From a virus, in IMG/VR virus record IMGVR_UViG_3300007512_000122, positions 1 to 33,790 of that record: DNA of 33,790 nt; one strand, written 5' to 3'. The notes under the pieces are model-generated. The model did no database searches. It worked only from the letters and a program-made list of their open reading frames with translations, and was not told the origin of the DNA. This document shows, piece after piece, positions 15,098-23,227 of the stretch (position 1 is its first letter; the number at the start of each line of letters is the position of its first letter). Made by a program: the position numbers and the translations under genes.

Positions 15098-18000
15098 TTG
15101 AAGTTTGCACACATCAGTGACACTCATATCAAAAATTTGAAGTATCATTACGAATATAGAATTGTATTCGAACAATTATACCAGACGCTGCGAGAGCAGG
15201 AAGTCGATTACATCGTTCATTGCGGAGATATCGCACACACAAAGACACAGATCTCACCAGAGTTTGTGGAAATGTGTTCTGATTTCTTCCGCAGTTTAGC
15301 GGAGATTGCACCCACATATATTATATTGGGCAACCACGATGGCAATCTAAAGAATAGTAGTCGCCAAGACGCATTGACGCCGATTGTAGATGCGTTAAAC
15401 TTGCCAGCTCTGCATCTGCTCAAAGAATCTGGCGAAACCCACATAGACGATAAGTTCTGTTTGAATGTGCTTTCAGTCTTTGATCGAGATAATTGGACAA
15501 AGCCAAGCGATACTGATAAAATCAACATCGCCCTGTATCACGGCTCAATCAGCAACTGTAAGACTGACATGAACTGGACAATGAGAAATGGCGAAGATAC
15601 TCTAACTATCTTTGAAGACTTTGATTTCGCCATGCTCGGCGATATTCACCGTCGTCAATATTTAGATGAAGTAGGTCGCGTTTGGTATGCCGGCTCAACT
15701 GTACAGCAGAATCATGGCGAAACAAATGATAAGGGGATTCTCATCTGGGATATCCAGTCAAAGGATGATTGGGAAATCGAGCCCATTGTGCTTAAGAATC
15801 CAAAGCCATTCTTTACAATTCCTTTAACGATGAAGGGGCGCATGCCACGCAAGATTGATGTGCCAACCGGCGCTCGTCTGCGCTTGGTGAGCAACAACAA
15901 TCTTCCGCTCAATGTGATGAAGCGCGCAATGGATATCGCCAAACACCGATTCAAACCGGAGAGCATCTCGTTTTTGAACAGAGCCACCGGTGAACGCGGA
16001 AATGTTGAAGATATTACAGACGGACTCAAGACCGAGAACTTGCGAGATCCAAAGATTCAGGAAGAACTTATCGATGAGTACCTTAAGGACTATCAGGTGC
16101 CCTCTGAGACGCTCGAAAAAGTTTATGAACTCAATCGGGCTTACAACAAAATTATTGAGGAGACAGAGGAAGTCTCGCGCAATGTAAACTGGAAACTTAA
16201 GACCTTTGAGTTTGACAATCTGTTTAATTATGGAACAGACAATTCAATTAATTTTGAAAATATGGGTGGTATCATCGGCATCTTTGGAAAGAACTTTTCC
16301 GGAAAGAGTTCTGTGATTGATGCTGCATTATATACTTTGTTTAATACGACGTCCAAGAACGAACGCAAAAACTTAAACGTCATTAATCAGAACAGAGATT
16401 CATGCGCAGGCAAGCTCACTATCGAGTCAAACAATAAGGTCTATACGGTTGAAAGGAAATCAGAGAAGTACGTTAAGAGGCTTAAGGGCGAGGAAACCCT
16501 AGAAGCCAAAACCGATTTGAATTTTGAAGTATATGATCGCATCACCGAAGAAACAACATCTCTGAACGGAACAACGCGAAATCAGACAGATGCAATTATC
16601 AGAAAGCATTTTGGTTCTATCGATGATTTCATGGTATCTTCGCTAGCCTCGCAGCATGGTGCGTTAGCATTTATTGATGAGGGCTCTACTCGACGTAAAG
16701 AGATCATTGCTAAGTTCTTGGACCTGGAGATTTTTGAAAAGAAGTTTAGGATGTCCAAGGAAGACTCGGTAGAAGCCAAAGTCTTGATTAAGAAGCACGA
16801 AGACCGAGACTATGGGGCAGACATCACCGCCGCCACGAAGGAGTTGAATAAGTATCAGAACAAATCAGAGAAGAACAAGAGCCTCTGTGAATCCTTGCGT
16901 ATTAAGCTTAATACATTGACGGATGTTGTGCGCTTATTGGAAGAACAAATCAAAGCGACTCCCTCGGAAGTGGTGGACATTACTAACTTGCGCAAAGAGC
17001 ACAAAAAGAAAGTTAATTCTATTGTTGCTTTGGGCGAAACAATCAAAGAACAATCGCAGTTCATATCTCTCAAGAGCGAGGAAATCGCGGCAACCGAGAA
17101 GCTACTCGGCGCGATAGATCACCAGAAGAACCTTGAGAATAAGTTGTCGATTGAGAAATTAGATGAAACGATTGCCTCGTTAAATCAAGAACTAGAGAGT
17201 ATCGTTAAGAAACAGAAGCTGCTAGAGGGAATCCCGTGCGGTGATTCGTTCCCAACGTGCAAGTTTATTAGAGATGCACACGTCTCAGTTGCCACAAGGG
17301 ATATTGCAGCTAACGAGCGCGATAAGTCCATAGAAGCCCGCAGCGCATTAAATCCCGAAGAAATCGAGTTGGAGATTGAAGAACACAACGCTTTACAAAT
17401 AAAGTCTTTAAATTTTGAAAAAGAGATTTCTGAGTTGAAGCTTAAGCGAGAGCGCAACAAGGCTACAAAATCTAAGATAGAATTATCTTTGAAAGATATT
17501 ACTAATCAAATTAAGGAATACGAAGAAAATAAAGAAGCAATTGAGAATCTTGAGAAACTTATAAAGGAAAAAGATAAGCACCAAAAAGACATGAACAGTA
17601 AGCAGAATGAGATAACGACTTGCGAACAAGAGACTTTAGATATCGTTAAACTCGTTGGTTCTTGCGAACAAAAGATTGAAAACTTGCGAGAGCAACAAAC
17701 TGAATACAAAGAACTACAGAACTCATATGCAGCCTACGATCTGTTTATGCAGTGCATGCACCCAAACGGAATTGCATACGATGTGATTAAAAAGAAGATT
17801 CCTGTTATCAATCAAGAGATAGCGAAGGTGTTGGCAAATATTGTAGATTTTGAAATTTTCTTTGAGAGTTCTGGTAATAAGTTTGACATCTTTATCAAGC
17901 ACCCTCTATACGACGAGCGCCCTATTGAAATGGCGTCTGGCGCAGAGAAAACCATGGCGGCGATGGCAATTCGTTTGGCTCTTCTGAGTGTCTCTTCACT

Positions 18001-18205
18001 GCCCAAAAGCGACTTATTCATCCTCGACGAGCCCGGCACAGCATTAGATGAAGAAAATATGGAAGGTTTTATTAGGATCTTAGAACTAATTAAAGTGTAT
18101 TTTAAGAACGTTTTGTTGATCTCGCACCTTGATTCGCTCAAAGACTGTGTTGACATGCAAATTGTAATTGAAAAGAAAAATGGATATGCAAGAGTAAACC
18201 AATAA
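15098..18205 (+). CDS. Single-chain Mre11-Rad50 (SbcD-SbcC, T4 gp47-gp46) recombination nuclease/ATPase
   Basis: A 1035-residue polypeptide. The start is placed at TTG 15098, which follows GGAGG (15088-15092) and gives the family-typical MKFAHISDTHI; an in-frame TTG at 15080 lacks a binding site. Residues 1-~340 are a calcineurin-like nuclease with all motifs: D8/H10, GD43-44, GNHD78-81, H148 and GDIH181-184. Residues ~365-1035 are a Rad50-type ATPase. They carry a P-loop GKNFSGKSS (~397-405), a long coiled coil, a hook-like Cys714-x6-Cys721 at its apex, an ABC signature SGAEKTMA (~947) and Walker B DLFILDEPGTALDEE (~972). The complex resects DNA ends for recombination-dependent replication. 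T4 encodes the two halves as separate genes, 47 and 46; here they are continuous in one frame. Confidence 0.92.
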   Translation: MKFAHISDTHIKNLKYHYEYRIVFEQLYQTLREQEVDYIVHCGDIAHTKTQISPEFVEMCSDFFRSLAEIAPTYIILGNHDGNLKNSSRQDALTPIVDALNLPALHLLKESGETHIDDKFCLNVLSVFDRDNWTKPSDTDKINIALYHGSISNCKTDMNWTMRNGEDTLTIFEDFDFAMLGDIHRRQYLDEVGRVWYAGSTVQQNHGETNDKGILIWDIQSKDDWEIEPIVLKNPKPFFTIPLTMKGRMPRKIDVPTGARLRLVSNNNLPLNVMKRAMDIAKHRFKPESISFLNRATGERGNVEDITDGLKTENLRDPKIQEELIDEYLKDYQVPSETLEKVYELNRAYNKIIEETEEVSRNVNWKLKTFEFDNLFNYGTDNSINFENMGGIIGIFGKNFSGKSSVIDAALYTLFNTTSKNERKNLNVINQNRDSCAGKLTIESNNKVYTVERKSEKYVKRLKGEETLEAKTDLNFEVYDRITEETTSLNGTTRNQTDAIIRKHFGSIDDFMVSSLASQHGALAFIDEGSTRRKEIIAKFLDLEIFEKKFRMSKEDSVEAKVLIKKHEDRDYGADITAATKELNKYQNKSEKNKSLCESLRIKLNTLTDVVRLLEEQIKATPSEVVDITNLRKEHKKKVNSIVALGETIKEQSQFISLKSEEIAATEKLLGAIDHQKNLENKLSIEKLDETIASLNQELESIVKKQKLLEGIPCGDSFPTCKFIRDAHVSVATRDIAANERDKSIEARSALNPEEIELEIEEHNALQIKSLNFEKEISELKLKRERNKATKSKIELSLKDITNQIKEYEENKEAIENLEKLIKEKDKHQKDMNSKQNEITTCEQETLDIVKLVGSCEQKIENLREQQTEYKELQNSYAAYDLFMQCMHPNGIAYDVIKKKIPVINQEIAKVLANIVDFEIFFESSGNKFDIFIKHPLYDERPIEMASGAEKTMAAMAIRLALLSVSSLPKSDLFILDEPGTALDEENMEGFIRILELIKVYFKNVLLISHLDSLKDCVDMQIVIEKKNGYARVNQ

Positions 18206-18217
18206 GGAGTCAACAGC

Positions 18218-18748
18218 ATGAAAATTACCAAATCGCAGCTTCGAAGCGTAATCAGAGAAGAAATAGAAAACACCGTCGATGAGGGTTTTGTGGACTCTAT
18301 CAAGGGCGCCCTCGGTCTTGGCGGCAAGAAAGCAGCCCCAGCAGCCGATCCAATGGCAAATGTCCCAGAAGATGAGCGCGAAGACTATGAAGAATTTCGT
18401 AGTGGAGGCGCCGCCGGTCAATTCAAGTGGGAAGATGCCCGAGGACAGAACTTCGACGATACGAGTTCATATGAGGCTTACCAGGACTTCTTAAAATGGA
18501 GAACCAAGCATGTAGCTGACTCCGAACAACATCGACAGGCTCAATGGGATATTGAGCAAGCCAGGAAGAAGCGCGGCTCTGGAAGATCGTCGTCATCGTC
18601 GTCGTCGTATCGACGTGATAAATCCCCTGCCCATCGCGCATCCAGCGCTGTTGGTTCATCTAACCTTGCTTACGGCGAATCCATAGAGAAGATTAAGGAC
18701 ATTATTAGAGAAGTGCTACAAGAGATTCAAGGAGATAAAAAACAGTGA
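18218..18748 (+). CDS. Tagged protein, MKITKSQLRSVIREE family, with Ser-rich linker
   Basis: A 176-residue protein with an ATG start behind AGGAG. The N-terminal tag MKITKSQLRSVIREEIENTV is followed by a Gly/Ala-rich segment, an acidic and aromatic middle, and a seven-Ser run with surrounding Arg residues. The C-terminus carries a second tag-like amphipathic helix (SIEKIKDIIREVLQEIQ). Copies at both ends would suit a protein that self-associates or is cut more than once. No enzyme motif is visible. It ends in a GTGA overlap with the ParB-like tagged gene, implying coupled translation. Possibly an internal head protein. Confidence 0.72.
   Translation: MKITKSQLRSVIREEIENTVDEGFVDSIKGALGLGGKKAAPAADPMANVPEDEREDYEEFRSGGAAGQFKWEDARGQNFDDTSSYEAYQDFLKWRTKHVADSEQHRQAQWDIEQARKKRGSGRSSSSSSSYRRDKSPAHRASSAVGSSNLAYGESIEKIKDIIREVLQEIQGDKKQ
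18587..18607 (+). repeat. Trinucleotide repeat encoding seven Ser residues
   Basis: Seven consecutive Ser codons, six TCG and one TCA, sit in the linker of the tagged protein at 18218. The run could vary in length by slippage but stays in frame. Confidence 0.8.
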
Positions 18749-19770
18749 AACTTTTAATGGAAAACTGGCGTAAATTTGTTAATGAACAAGAAGAAGCCGC
18801 ACAACAAGGATTTGCCCAAATAACTCCCGATACTAATATTGGAGCCGTCAAGGCTGATGAACTCTGGAGGCAGCTTGTGTCCGGACAGGAGAGTCCGCTC
18901 TATAATGCGATGAAAAATGCCACTGGCTGGGCAAGCGGCGTCTTGGGCACCCCAGAACAAGTTAAACAAAGGTTTGGGCAGATTGGACAAGAAGCCTTCA
19001 TAGCGAGAGTTCAACAAGTTCAAAAACTGATCTCTACAGCAAAAACAGCTAAATTTAATATGCCTGCTCTGGAGGGCGGAGACGCCGATGCAGTAGTAGA
19101 TGCACTAAGCGATCAAGATGGCGCCTTGGGAGTTGATCTAAGTTCGAAATTTGCGAACCAAATCGAAAGCTTTAAAGAGTGGTGGGAGGCACTACCCGAG
19201 CCGATTAAACAGATGTACGAAGCAGGGAAGATCCCATCTGTAGAACAAGTACAGCAAGCAACCCAACAGACCCCCCAACAAAACGTCAGTGAAGACAAGT
19301 TTCCACGATTTGGAAAAGGTCCAATGCCCGGCGCCCCCGCTGTTGGAGAAAAAGAACAAATCAATCTTAAAAATATTAAGGGCGCCGCATTGGCGTTCTT
19401 AACCAAAGGGATGCTCGACGGCGCGCCGGGTGACGCTGTAGCCGTTGAAAAAGACGCCGGCGCCACAAACTCAAAAATGATTCCAACGCAAAGTAATATT
19501 TTGGCAGCTAAGTCACTATTATTTGCATACAACAATCCAGCAAAACAACTCAAAGATATGGGCGGAGCCTTTGTCACTAGTGATGGAAAGATTCTCGACG
19601 GTCACCATCGTTGGTCAGGCGCCCTTATCGGTACCGGTGGTGCACTTCAGCATACCGGCGTTCATATTGTTAAGGCGCCAGCCGATGCAGTCATCCCTCT
19701 TTTGGTTACGGTAGGGAACGCACTTGGTCGCCAGCAAAAGGGTCCCAATCCCGAAGACGAAAACCAGTAA
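18745..19770 (+). CDS. Tagged protein with C-terminal ParB-like (DGHHRW) domain
   Basis: A 341-residue protein with a GTG start, AAGGAG at 18729-18734 and a GTGA overlap with the preceding gene. The N-terminus MKLLMENWRKFVNEQ belongs to the second tag type and resembles the T4 internal-protein leader. A helical middle and a Gln/Pro-rich linker (about residues 170-185) follow. The C-terminal ~140 residues contain GKILDGHHRWSGAL (about 281-294), the hallmark of the ParB/sulfiredoxin-like fold, which binds nucleotide and in some members cuts DNA. A prohead-targeted ParB-like protein could be injected with the DNA. The next gene is FtsZ-like, so a partition-like partnership is also conceivable. 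Both ideas are inference. Confidence 0.72.
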   Translation: MKLLMENWRKFVNEQEEAAQQGFAQITPDTNIGAVKADELWRQLVSGQESPLYNAMKNATGWASGVLGTPEQVKQRFGQIGQEAFIARVQQVQKLISTAKTAKFNMPALEGGDADAVVDALSDQDGALGVDLSSKFANQIESFKEWWEALPEPIKQMYEAGKIPSVEQVQQATQQTPQQNVSEDKFPRFGKGPMPGAPAVGEKEQINLKNIKGAALAFLTKGMLDGAPGDAVAVEKDAGATNSKMIPTQSNILAAKSLLFAYNNPAKQLKDMGGAFVTSDGKILDGHHRWSGALIGTGGALQHTGVHIVKAPADAVIPLLVTVGNALGRQQKGPNPEDENQ

Positions 19771-19785
19771 AATAAGGAATAAACA

Positions 19786-20934
19786 ATGTCTGATAACGAA
19801 AATAAAGATGACAAAAACGAATTTGATTTTCTGCCTCCCGCAGAGCCACCACCCTCCTTTAATCAGGAGAAAGACCACTATCACGAAGAAGTCGCAGCAG
19901 AGGATTTCGGCATGGTTGAGGACTTCGGTCTCCAGATGGAATATTCTGATGAAGATCTCCTCCCAGAAAACACTGCCCCTTCTTCGATTAATGTGGGCTT
20001 TGTTGGCGTTGGCGGCGGAGGCAACAAAATGGCGAACGCCTTCATTGAACTTGGATTCAACAAAACACTGATGGTAAACTCCACAGGGAAAGACATTCCG
20101 AAGAACGTCGAAGAAGATCACGTCGTTCTTATCCCCGATAGCGACGGCATCGGAAAGAACGTCGTTTACGGCAAAGAGATTCTTTCCCAAAATGGCGCCA
20201 TCGTTGAAGATGCACTTCGTATTAAGCTTGGAAAAGTCGATTGGCTTTTCGTTATGGCTGGTGGAGGCGGCGGAACCGGCAGTTCGGTAACCGCGCTGCA
20301 GCCAGTCTTCGAAAGATATATGCAATCAGTTCAGGCTTCTGGAAAAGTGGTCTATATTGTTTCTTGGCCAACCGCGCAAGAGGCACTGAACCCGACTATC
20401 GCTCGCAACGCGCTTACGCTCGTGAATGACGTTGCCCGCCATCCGCACATCGTTCTCGACAACGAACGTGCCACACGATTACTCCGCGGCAGAATCGGCA
20501 TGCTTGGCATGTATCCTGTCGCTAACACAACATTTGCTAAGTCACTTGCTCAAGTTTTAAAACTCTCCACCGAGGATTCACCGATCCAATCTTTCGATTC
20601 TAAAGATTTGGAAACTTGCTTGAGCAATAATGGCAGAGCCTTTATGGGCTCAACAATGATAAAAGATCCAAATACAGCAAAGCTTGGATCGGTGATCCTT
20701 CATAACTGTATGAATCGTTCTGCGTGTCCGCCCCCCAAGGGGAAGGCAGGCGCCGGTTCGTTAGTGTTGGTGGTCTCGGAAGAGATGGTGGCTGACCCAA
20801 AGGTCAGTAAAAACATTGAGTCTGCAATCGCTTATGTCGGCGGTCGGTGCGAGACACTTTTCTCTGGCGTTTACGTGCGCAAGAATGTGCCCGGATTGAT
20901 TGCGATACTAAGTATGAATGGATTAGCAACATGA
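19786..20934 (+). CDS. FtsZ/tubulin-like GTPase
   Basis: A 382-residue protein with an ATG start behind AAGGA. The first ~66 residues are an acidic, Pro-containing extension without a recognised domain. The rest follows FtsZ order. The T1 loop is VGFVGVGGGGNK (70-81), the T4 tubulin signature AGGGGGTGSS (158-167), and IVLDNERATRLL (222-233) stands where FtsZ has IVIPN. The T7 loop region IQSFDSKDLETCLSNNGRAF (267-286) aligns with FtsZ NVDFADV...SEMGMAMMG and keeps both acidic residues (Asp271, Asp274). FtsZ and tubulins form GTP-dependent filaments in which the T7 loop of one subunit activates the next. In jumbo phages PhuZ filaments position DNA and capsids. Whether this protein builds filaments or interferes with host division is unknown. 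Confidence 0.87.
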   Translation: MSDNENKDDKNEFDFLPPAEPPPSFNQEKDHYHEEVAAEDFGMVEDFGLQMEYSDEDLLPENTAPSSINVGFVGVGGGGNKMANAFIELGFNKTLMVNSTGKDIPKNVEEDHVVLIPDSDGIGKNVVYGKEILSQNGAIVEDALRIKLGKVDWLFVMAGGGGGTGSSVTALQPVFERYMQSVQASGKVVYIVSWPTAQEALNPTIARNALTLVNDVARHPHIVLDNERATRLLRGRIGMLGMYPVANTTFAKSLAQVLKLSTEDSPIQSFDSKDLETCLSNNGRAFMGSTMIKDPNTAKLGSVILHNCMNRSACPPPKGKAGAGSLVLVVSEEMVADPKVSKNIESAIAYVGGRCETLFSGVYVRKNVPGLIAILSMNGLAT

Positions 20935-21395
20935 ACAAACTATTTGAAAATTGGCGAAAGTACACAAACGAAGCAGCATACGAACCCGGTCGTGCTGTTG
21001 CCGATATTGATACTGGCGAAGATTACATGAGCCCCGAAGAAATTAGGGACGAAGAGGTACAAGACTTGGCTGACAAGTTTAATGTCGAAGCCTTCGTTGA
21101 GATTGCTAGCGATGGAAAGCCTTCTATTATAGTAAAGCACCAAGACGGCAAATTGTCAATGTATAACGACACAGAAGAGATGTACAAAGAGTTAGCAAGC
21201 CGACAAGAAATGAATGAAGCAGCTGAACCACATTCAGCCTCTCACGTCGTTAAAAAGATGATGAAAACAGGACTAAGTGCTAAGGAAGCGCTAAAGAGTT
21301 TAACTCATGATCTTTCTGATGAAGAAGCTGAGCGTTGGCTTGAGCGCCACAAGGATGAAATGGATAGTGCTGAACAAGATTTAGCAAGCCGATAA
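20931..21395 (+). CDS. Tagged protein, ENWRKYTNE type
   Basis: The start is placed at ATG 20931, which overlaps the FtsZ-like stop (ATGA); a longer in-frame extension to 20847 would lie wholly inside that gene. The 154-residue protein begins MNKLFENWRKYTNEAAYE, matching the leader of the ParB-like gene and the T4 internal-protein leader. It is acidic and helical. The middle (VEAFVEIASDGKPSIIVKHQ) looks like a small beta-hairpin domain, and the C-terminus has a helix pair ending in ERWLERHKDEMD. No catalytic motif is visible. Coupling to the FtsZ-like gene suggests co-expression. Confidence 0.75.
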   Translation: MNKLFENWRKYTNEAAYEPGRAVADIDTGEDYMSPEEIRDEEVQDLADKFNVEAFVEIASDGKPSIIVKHQDGKLSMYNDTEEMYKELASRQEMNEAAEPHSASHVVKKMMKTGLSAKEALKSLTHDLSDEEAERWLERHKDEMDSAEQDLASR

Positions 21396-21417
21396 TAAAT
21401 ATAAAAGGAATAATATA

Positions 21418-21741
21418 ATGGCATTTAGAAAAAACAAGAAGTTCATTGATCCTCGTTACTTTATGGACGAGAAGACTGATATTATTAAAGAAGAGATTGA
21501 GGAGGCGCGCCTTCCTGCATGGGAACGCCCGGTCCACACACCGCCCGAAGAAGAAAGATTTACTGGCGGCTCCATTGATATTGAACCACTCTCCGATGAA
21601 GAACAAGAAGCTTCTTACGATGCCTATTACGAATTGCATAGTTTCTTGCTGGATTCGGACCTCCCCGGCAACAAACCATCAGATAAGCTACGTCACGCCC
21701 TTCGTTGGATTGCAAAATTTGAAAAGCAAGGTATGGGTTAA
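21418..21741 (+). CDS. Tagged protein, IDPRYFMDEK type
   Basis: A 107-residue protein with an ATG start behind AAGGA. Residues 10-26 (IDPRYFMDEKTDIIKEE) repeat the N-terminal motif of the gene at 13102. The remainder is acidic, with a C-terminal helical segment (DKLRHALRWIAKFEKQ). It ends four bases before a gene carrying the MKITKSQLKEII tag. Two unrelated bodies with the same leader argue that the leader has its own function. No other domain is recognised. Confidence 0.7.
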   Translation: MAFRKNKKFIDPRYFMDEKTDIIKEEIEEARLPAWERPVHTPPEEERFTGGSIDIEPLSDEEQEASYDAYYELHSFLLDSDLPGNKPSDKLRHALRWIAKFEKQGMG

Positions 21742-21745
21742 CAAC

Positions 21746-22603
21746 ATGAAAATCACAAAATCACAACTCAAAGAAATTATACGAGAGAATATCGACTCGC
21801 TTCCGATTGAGAATTTAATCGGCGGAATCAGCAGTCTCGTCGACGGCATGGATCCGGAGTTGGTGGGTGTTGTTTTCACCACTGTCTTCAAGGAGATGGA
21901 GGGAGGCAGTCCGCCACCCGAAACAAGTGAAGAGCCGGAAGCGACCCAACAAATTGGCTTTGATAGGGAACCTGAAGAAGTATCCAATAGAGCACCAGAG
22001 CGCATCGGCTTCGAAGAGAGCTTGATAAAAGTAATCAAAGAAGAAATGAGTACCGATTCCGCCCTTTTAAGCGCGATCAATAAATTAGCAGACAAGATTG
22101 ATAACTTAGATGTTAGTGTTGATTACTTAGCCGCTTCTGTTACCGGCGAAGATCCTCTCTCTCTTGGGTATGGACAGGCAGCGTTTGGCAGAGCCGCCCG
22201 CAAGAAGAAGATTCAACCGCCGGCGGAATTAGCCGAGATCATCGAACAAGAGATCGCAGAGGCGCTAGGTACGGGCAGAATGGCTCCAGTAGCTCGCACT
22301 CTCTCTCGCGCAGGGATCGCCCAGCGCTCAGAACCAACAAGAACAGAGTTGATGAAATTAATAGCTGCCTTAGACACCGGAGACCCAGAGGAATTACAAC
22401 AACTAGCCGATATGGTGGCACAACTCATGGACGCAGCTAGCGAAAATATTGAACAAGATTACGGCTTAGAAGAGGTGTCTTCCGAGAAGCAACGCCGCTG
22501 GGCTTGCGCACAAAAAGACAAGCCCGCCGATGAAAGAGCAGACAGCTTATCCGCAGCAGAGGCAGAAGAGATGTGTACATCCAAAGTGGAAGAAGACGCA
22601 TGA
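21746..22603 (+). CDS. Tagged protein, MKITKSQLKEIIREN family, with internal tag-like helices
   Basis: The start is placed at ATG 21746, giving the shared tag at the N-terminus; the same frame stays open upstream to 21446, but that part overlaps the previous gene. The protein has 285 residues. Beyond the first helix it contains two similar amphipathic helices, ESLIKVIKEEM (about 92-102) and LAEIIEQEIAEAL (about 161-173), which could be further cleavage or assembly sites. The C-terminus is Cys-containing (QRRWACAQKDKPADERADSL). No enzyme motif is visible. It is the last tagged gene before the lysis-like genes. Confidence 0.75.
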   Translation: MKITKSQLKEIIRENIDSLPIENLIGGISSLVDGMDPELVGVVFTTVFKEMEGGSPPPETSEEPEATQQIGFDREPEEVSNRAPERIGFEESLIKVIKEEMSTDSALLSAINKLADKIDNLDVSVDYLAASVTGEDPLSLGYGQAAFGRAARKKKIQPPAELAEIIEQEIAEALGTGRMAPVARTLSRAGIAQRSEPTRTELMKLIAALDTGDPEELQQLADMVAQLMDAASENIEQDYGLEEVSSEKQRRWACAQKDKPADERADSLSAAEAEEMCTSKVEEDA

Positions 22604-22646
22604 CCGGAAGAGGAAGGCTTAGTTTAAGCTAATAATTGGAGACAAG

Positions 22647-22844
22647 ATGATGGAATATGTACAAGGCAAACTAGACAGATTAGTCGAGAAAATGATTTCT
22701 CGGAAGTTTCTTGTATGGCTAACCGCAACAGGACTCCTCGCATTTTCAGACTTACAGTCGGGCGACTGGGTAATTATTTCAGCAATTTACATTGGGGGTC
22801 AAACTGTCATCGATGGTATCGCTAAACTTAAGGGTGTCGCGTGA
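22647..22844 (+). CDS. Holin-like small membrane protein
   Basis: A 65-residue protein with two possible adjacent ATGs (22647 and 22650) behind GGAG. It has a short amphipathic N-terminus and two hydrophobic segments, FLVWLTATGLLAFSDL (about 22-37) and WVIISAIYIGGQTVIDGIA (about 41-59). Size, membrane pattern and position directly before a spanin-like gene fit a holin, the protein that permeabilises the inner membrane to time lysis. Holins have little sequence conservation, so this is a context-based call. Its stop overlaps the next start (GTGA). Confidence 0.55.
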   Translation: MMEYVQGKLDRLVEKMISRKFLVWLTATGLLAFSDLQSGDWVIISAIYIGGQTVIDGIAKLKGVA

Positions 22845-23227
22845 ATTGGTCGGCAGTAATTAAATTTGGTTTAAAGTACTGGCGAGAACTGCTGGTCGTT
22901 GGCTCCCTCCTTGCAGTTGTAATTAAGACACAGCTTGATTATCGTGCGCTTAATAAAGCGTATGAGATTTCGCAACAAAGCCTCCAAGAACAAGTAGAGG
23001 GTTTACAAAAGATTCACGAGGAAGAACTTAAGAAGCGAGACGCGGCATTGAGGAGCTACCGTACAACTCTTGAAGAAATCGAAAGAGGCTATTTAGAATC
23101 TCAAGAAGAAGTCGAAAGATTAAAAAAACAGAAAAGAGATCGTTTAGAGAAAAGCTATTCATCGAACCCGGAGGATTTAGCCAATGAGATTGTTAATACT
23201 TATGGCTTTGAGCGCACTGCTGAGTAA
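22841..23227 (+). CDS. Rz-like inner-membrane spanin
   Basis: A 128-residue protein with a GTG start overlapping the previous stop. It has one N-terminal membrane segment (LLVVGSLLAVVIKTQL, about 17-32), then a long charged coiled coil (about 35-110) and a short C-terminal tail. This is the architecture of i-spanins (Rz), which are anchored in the inner membrane and reach through the periplasm to fuse it with the outer membrane at lysis. The next gene starts inside its 3' end in another frame, as Rz1 genes often do. The sequence itself is not diagnostic, but topology plus context is good support. Confidence 0.65.
   Translation: MNWSAVIKFGLKYWRELLVVGSLLAVVIKTQLDYRALNKAYEISQQSLQEQVEGLQKIHEEELKKRDAALRSYRTTLEEIERGYLESQEEVERLKKQKRDRLEKSYSSNPEDLANEIVNTYGFERTAE

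Noticed and set aside
18086-18421. Minus-strand frames around the end of the Mre11-Rad50 gene
   Set aside because: They overlap strong plus-strand genes, have no binding sites, and would be the only minus-strand genes in the window.
20847-20930. Upstream start for the tagged gene at 20931
   Set aside because: It lies inside the FtsZ-like gene; the ATGA overlap and ENWRKYTNE leader fix the start at 20931.
21446-21745. 100-residue N-terminal extension of the tagged gene at 21746
   Set aside because: The extension is a shadow of the gene at 21418 in another frame, with basic nonsense-like composition. The tag marks the true start.
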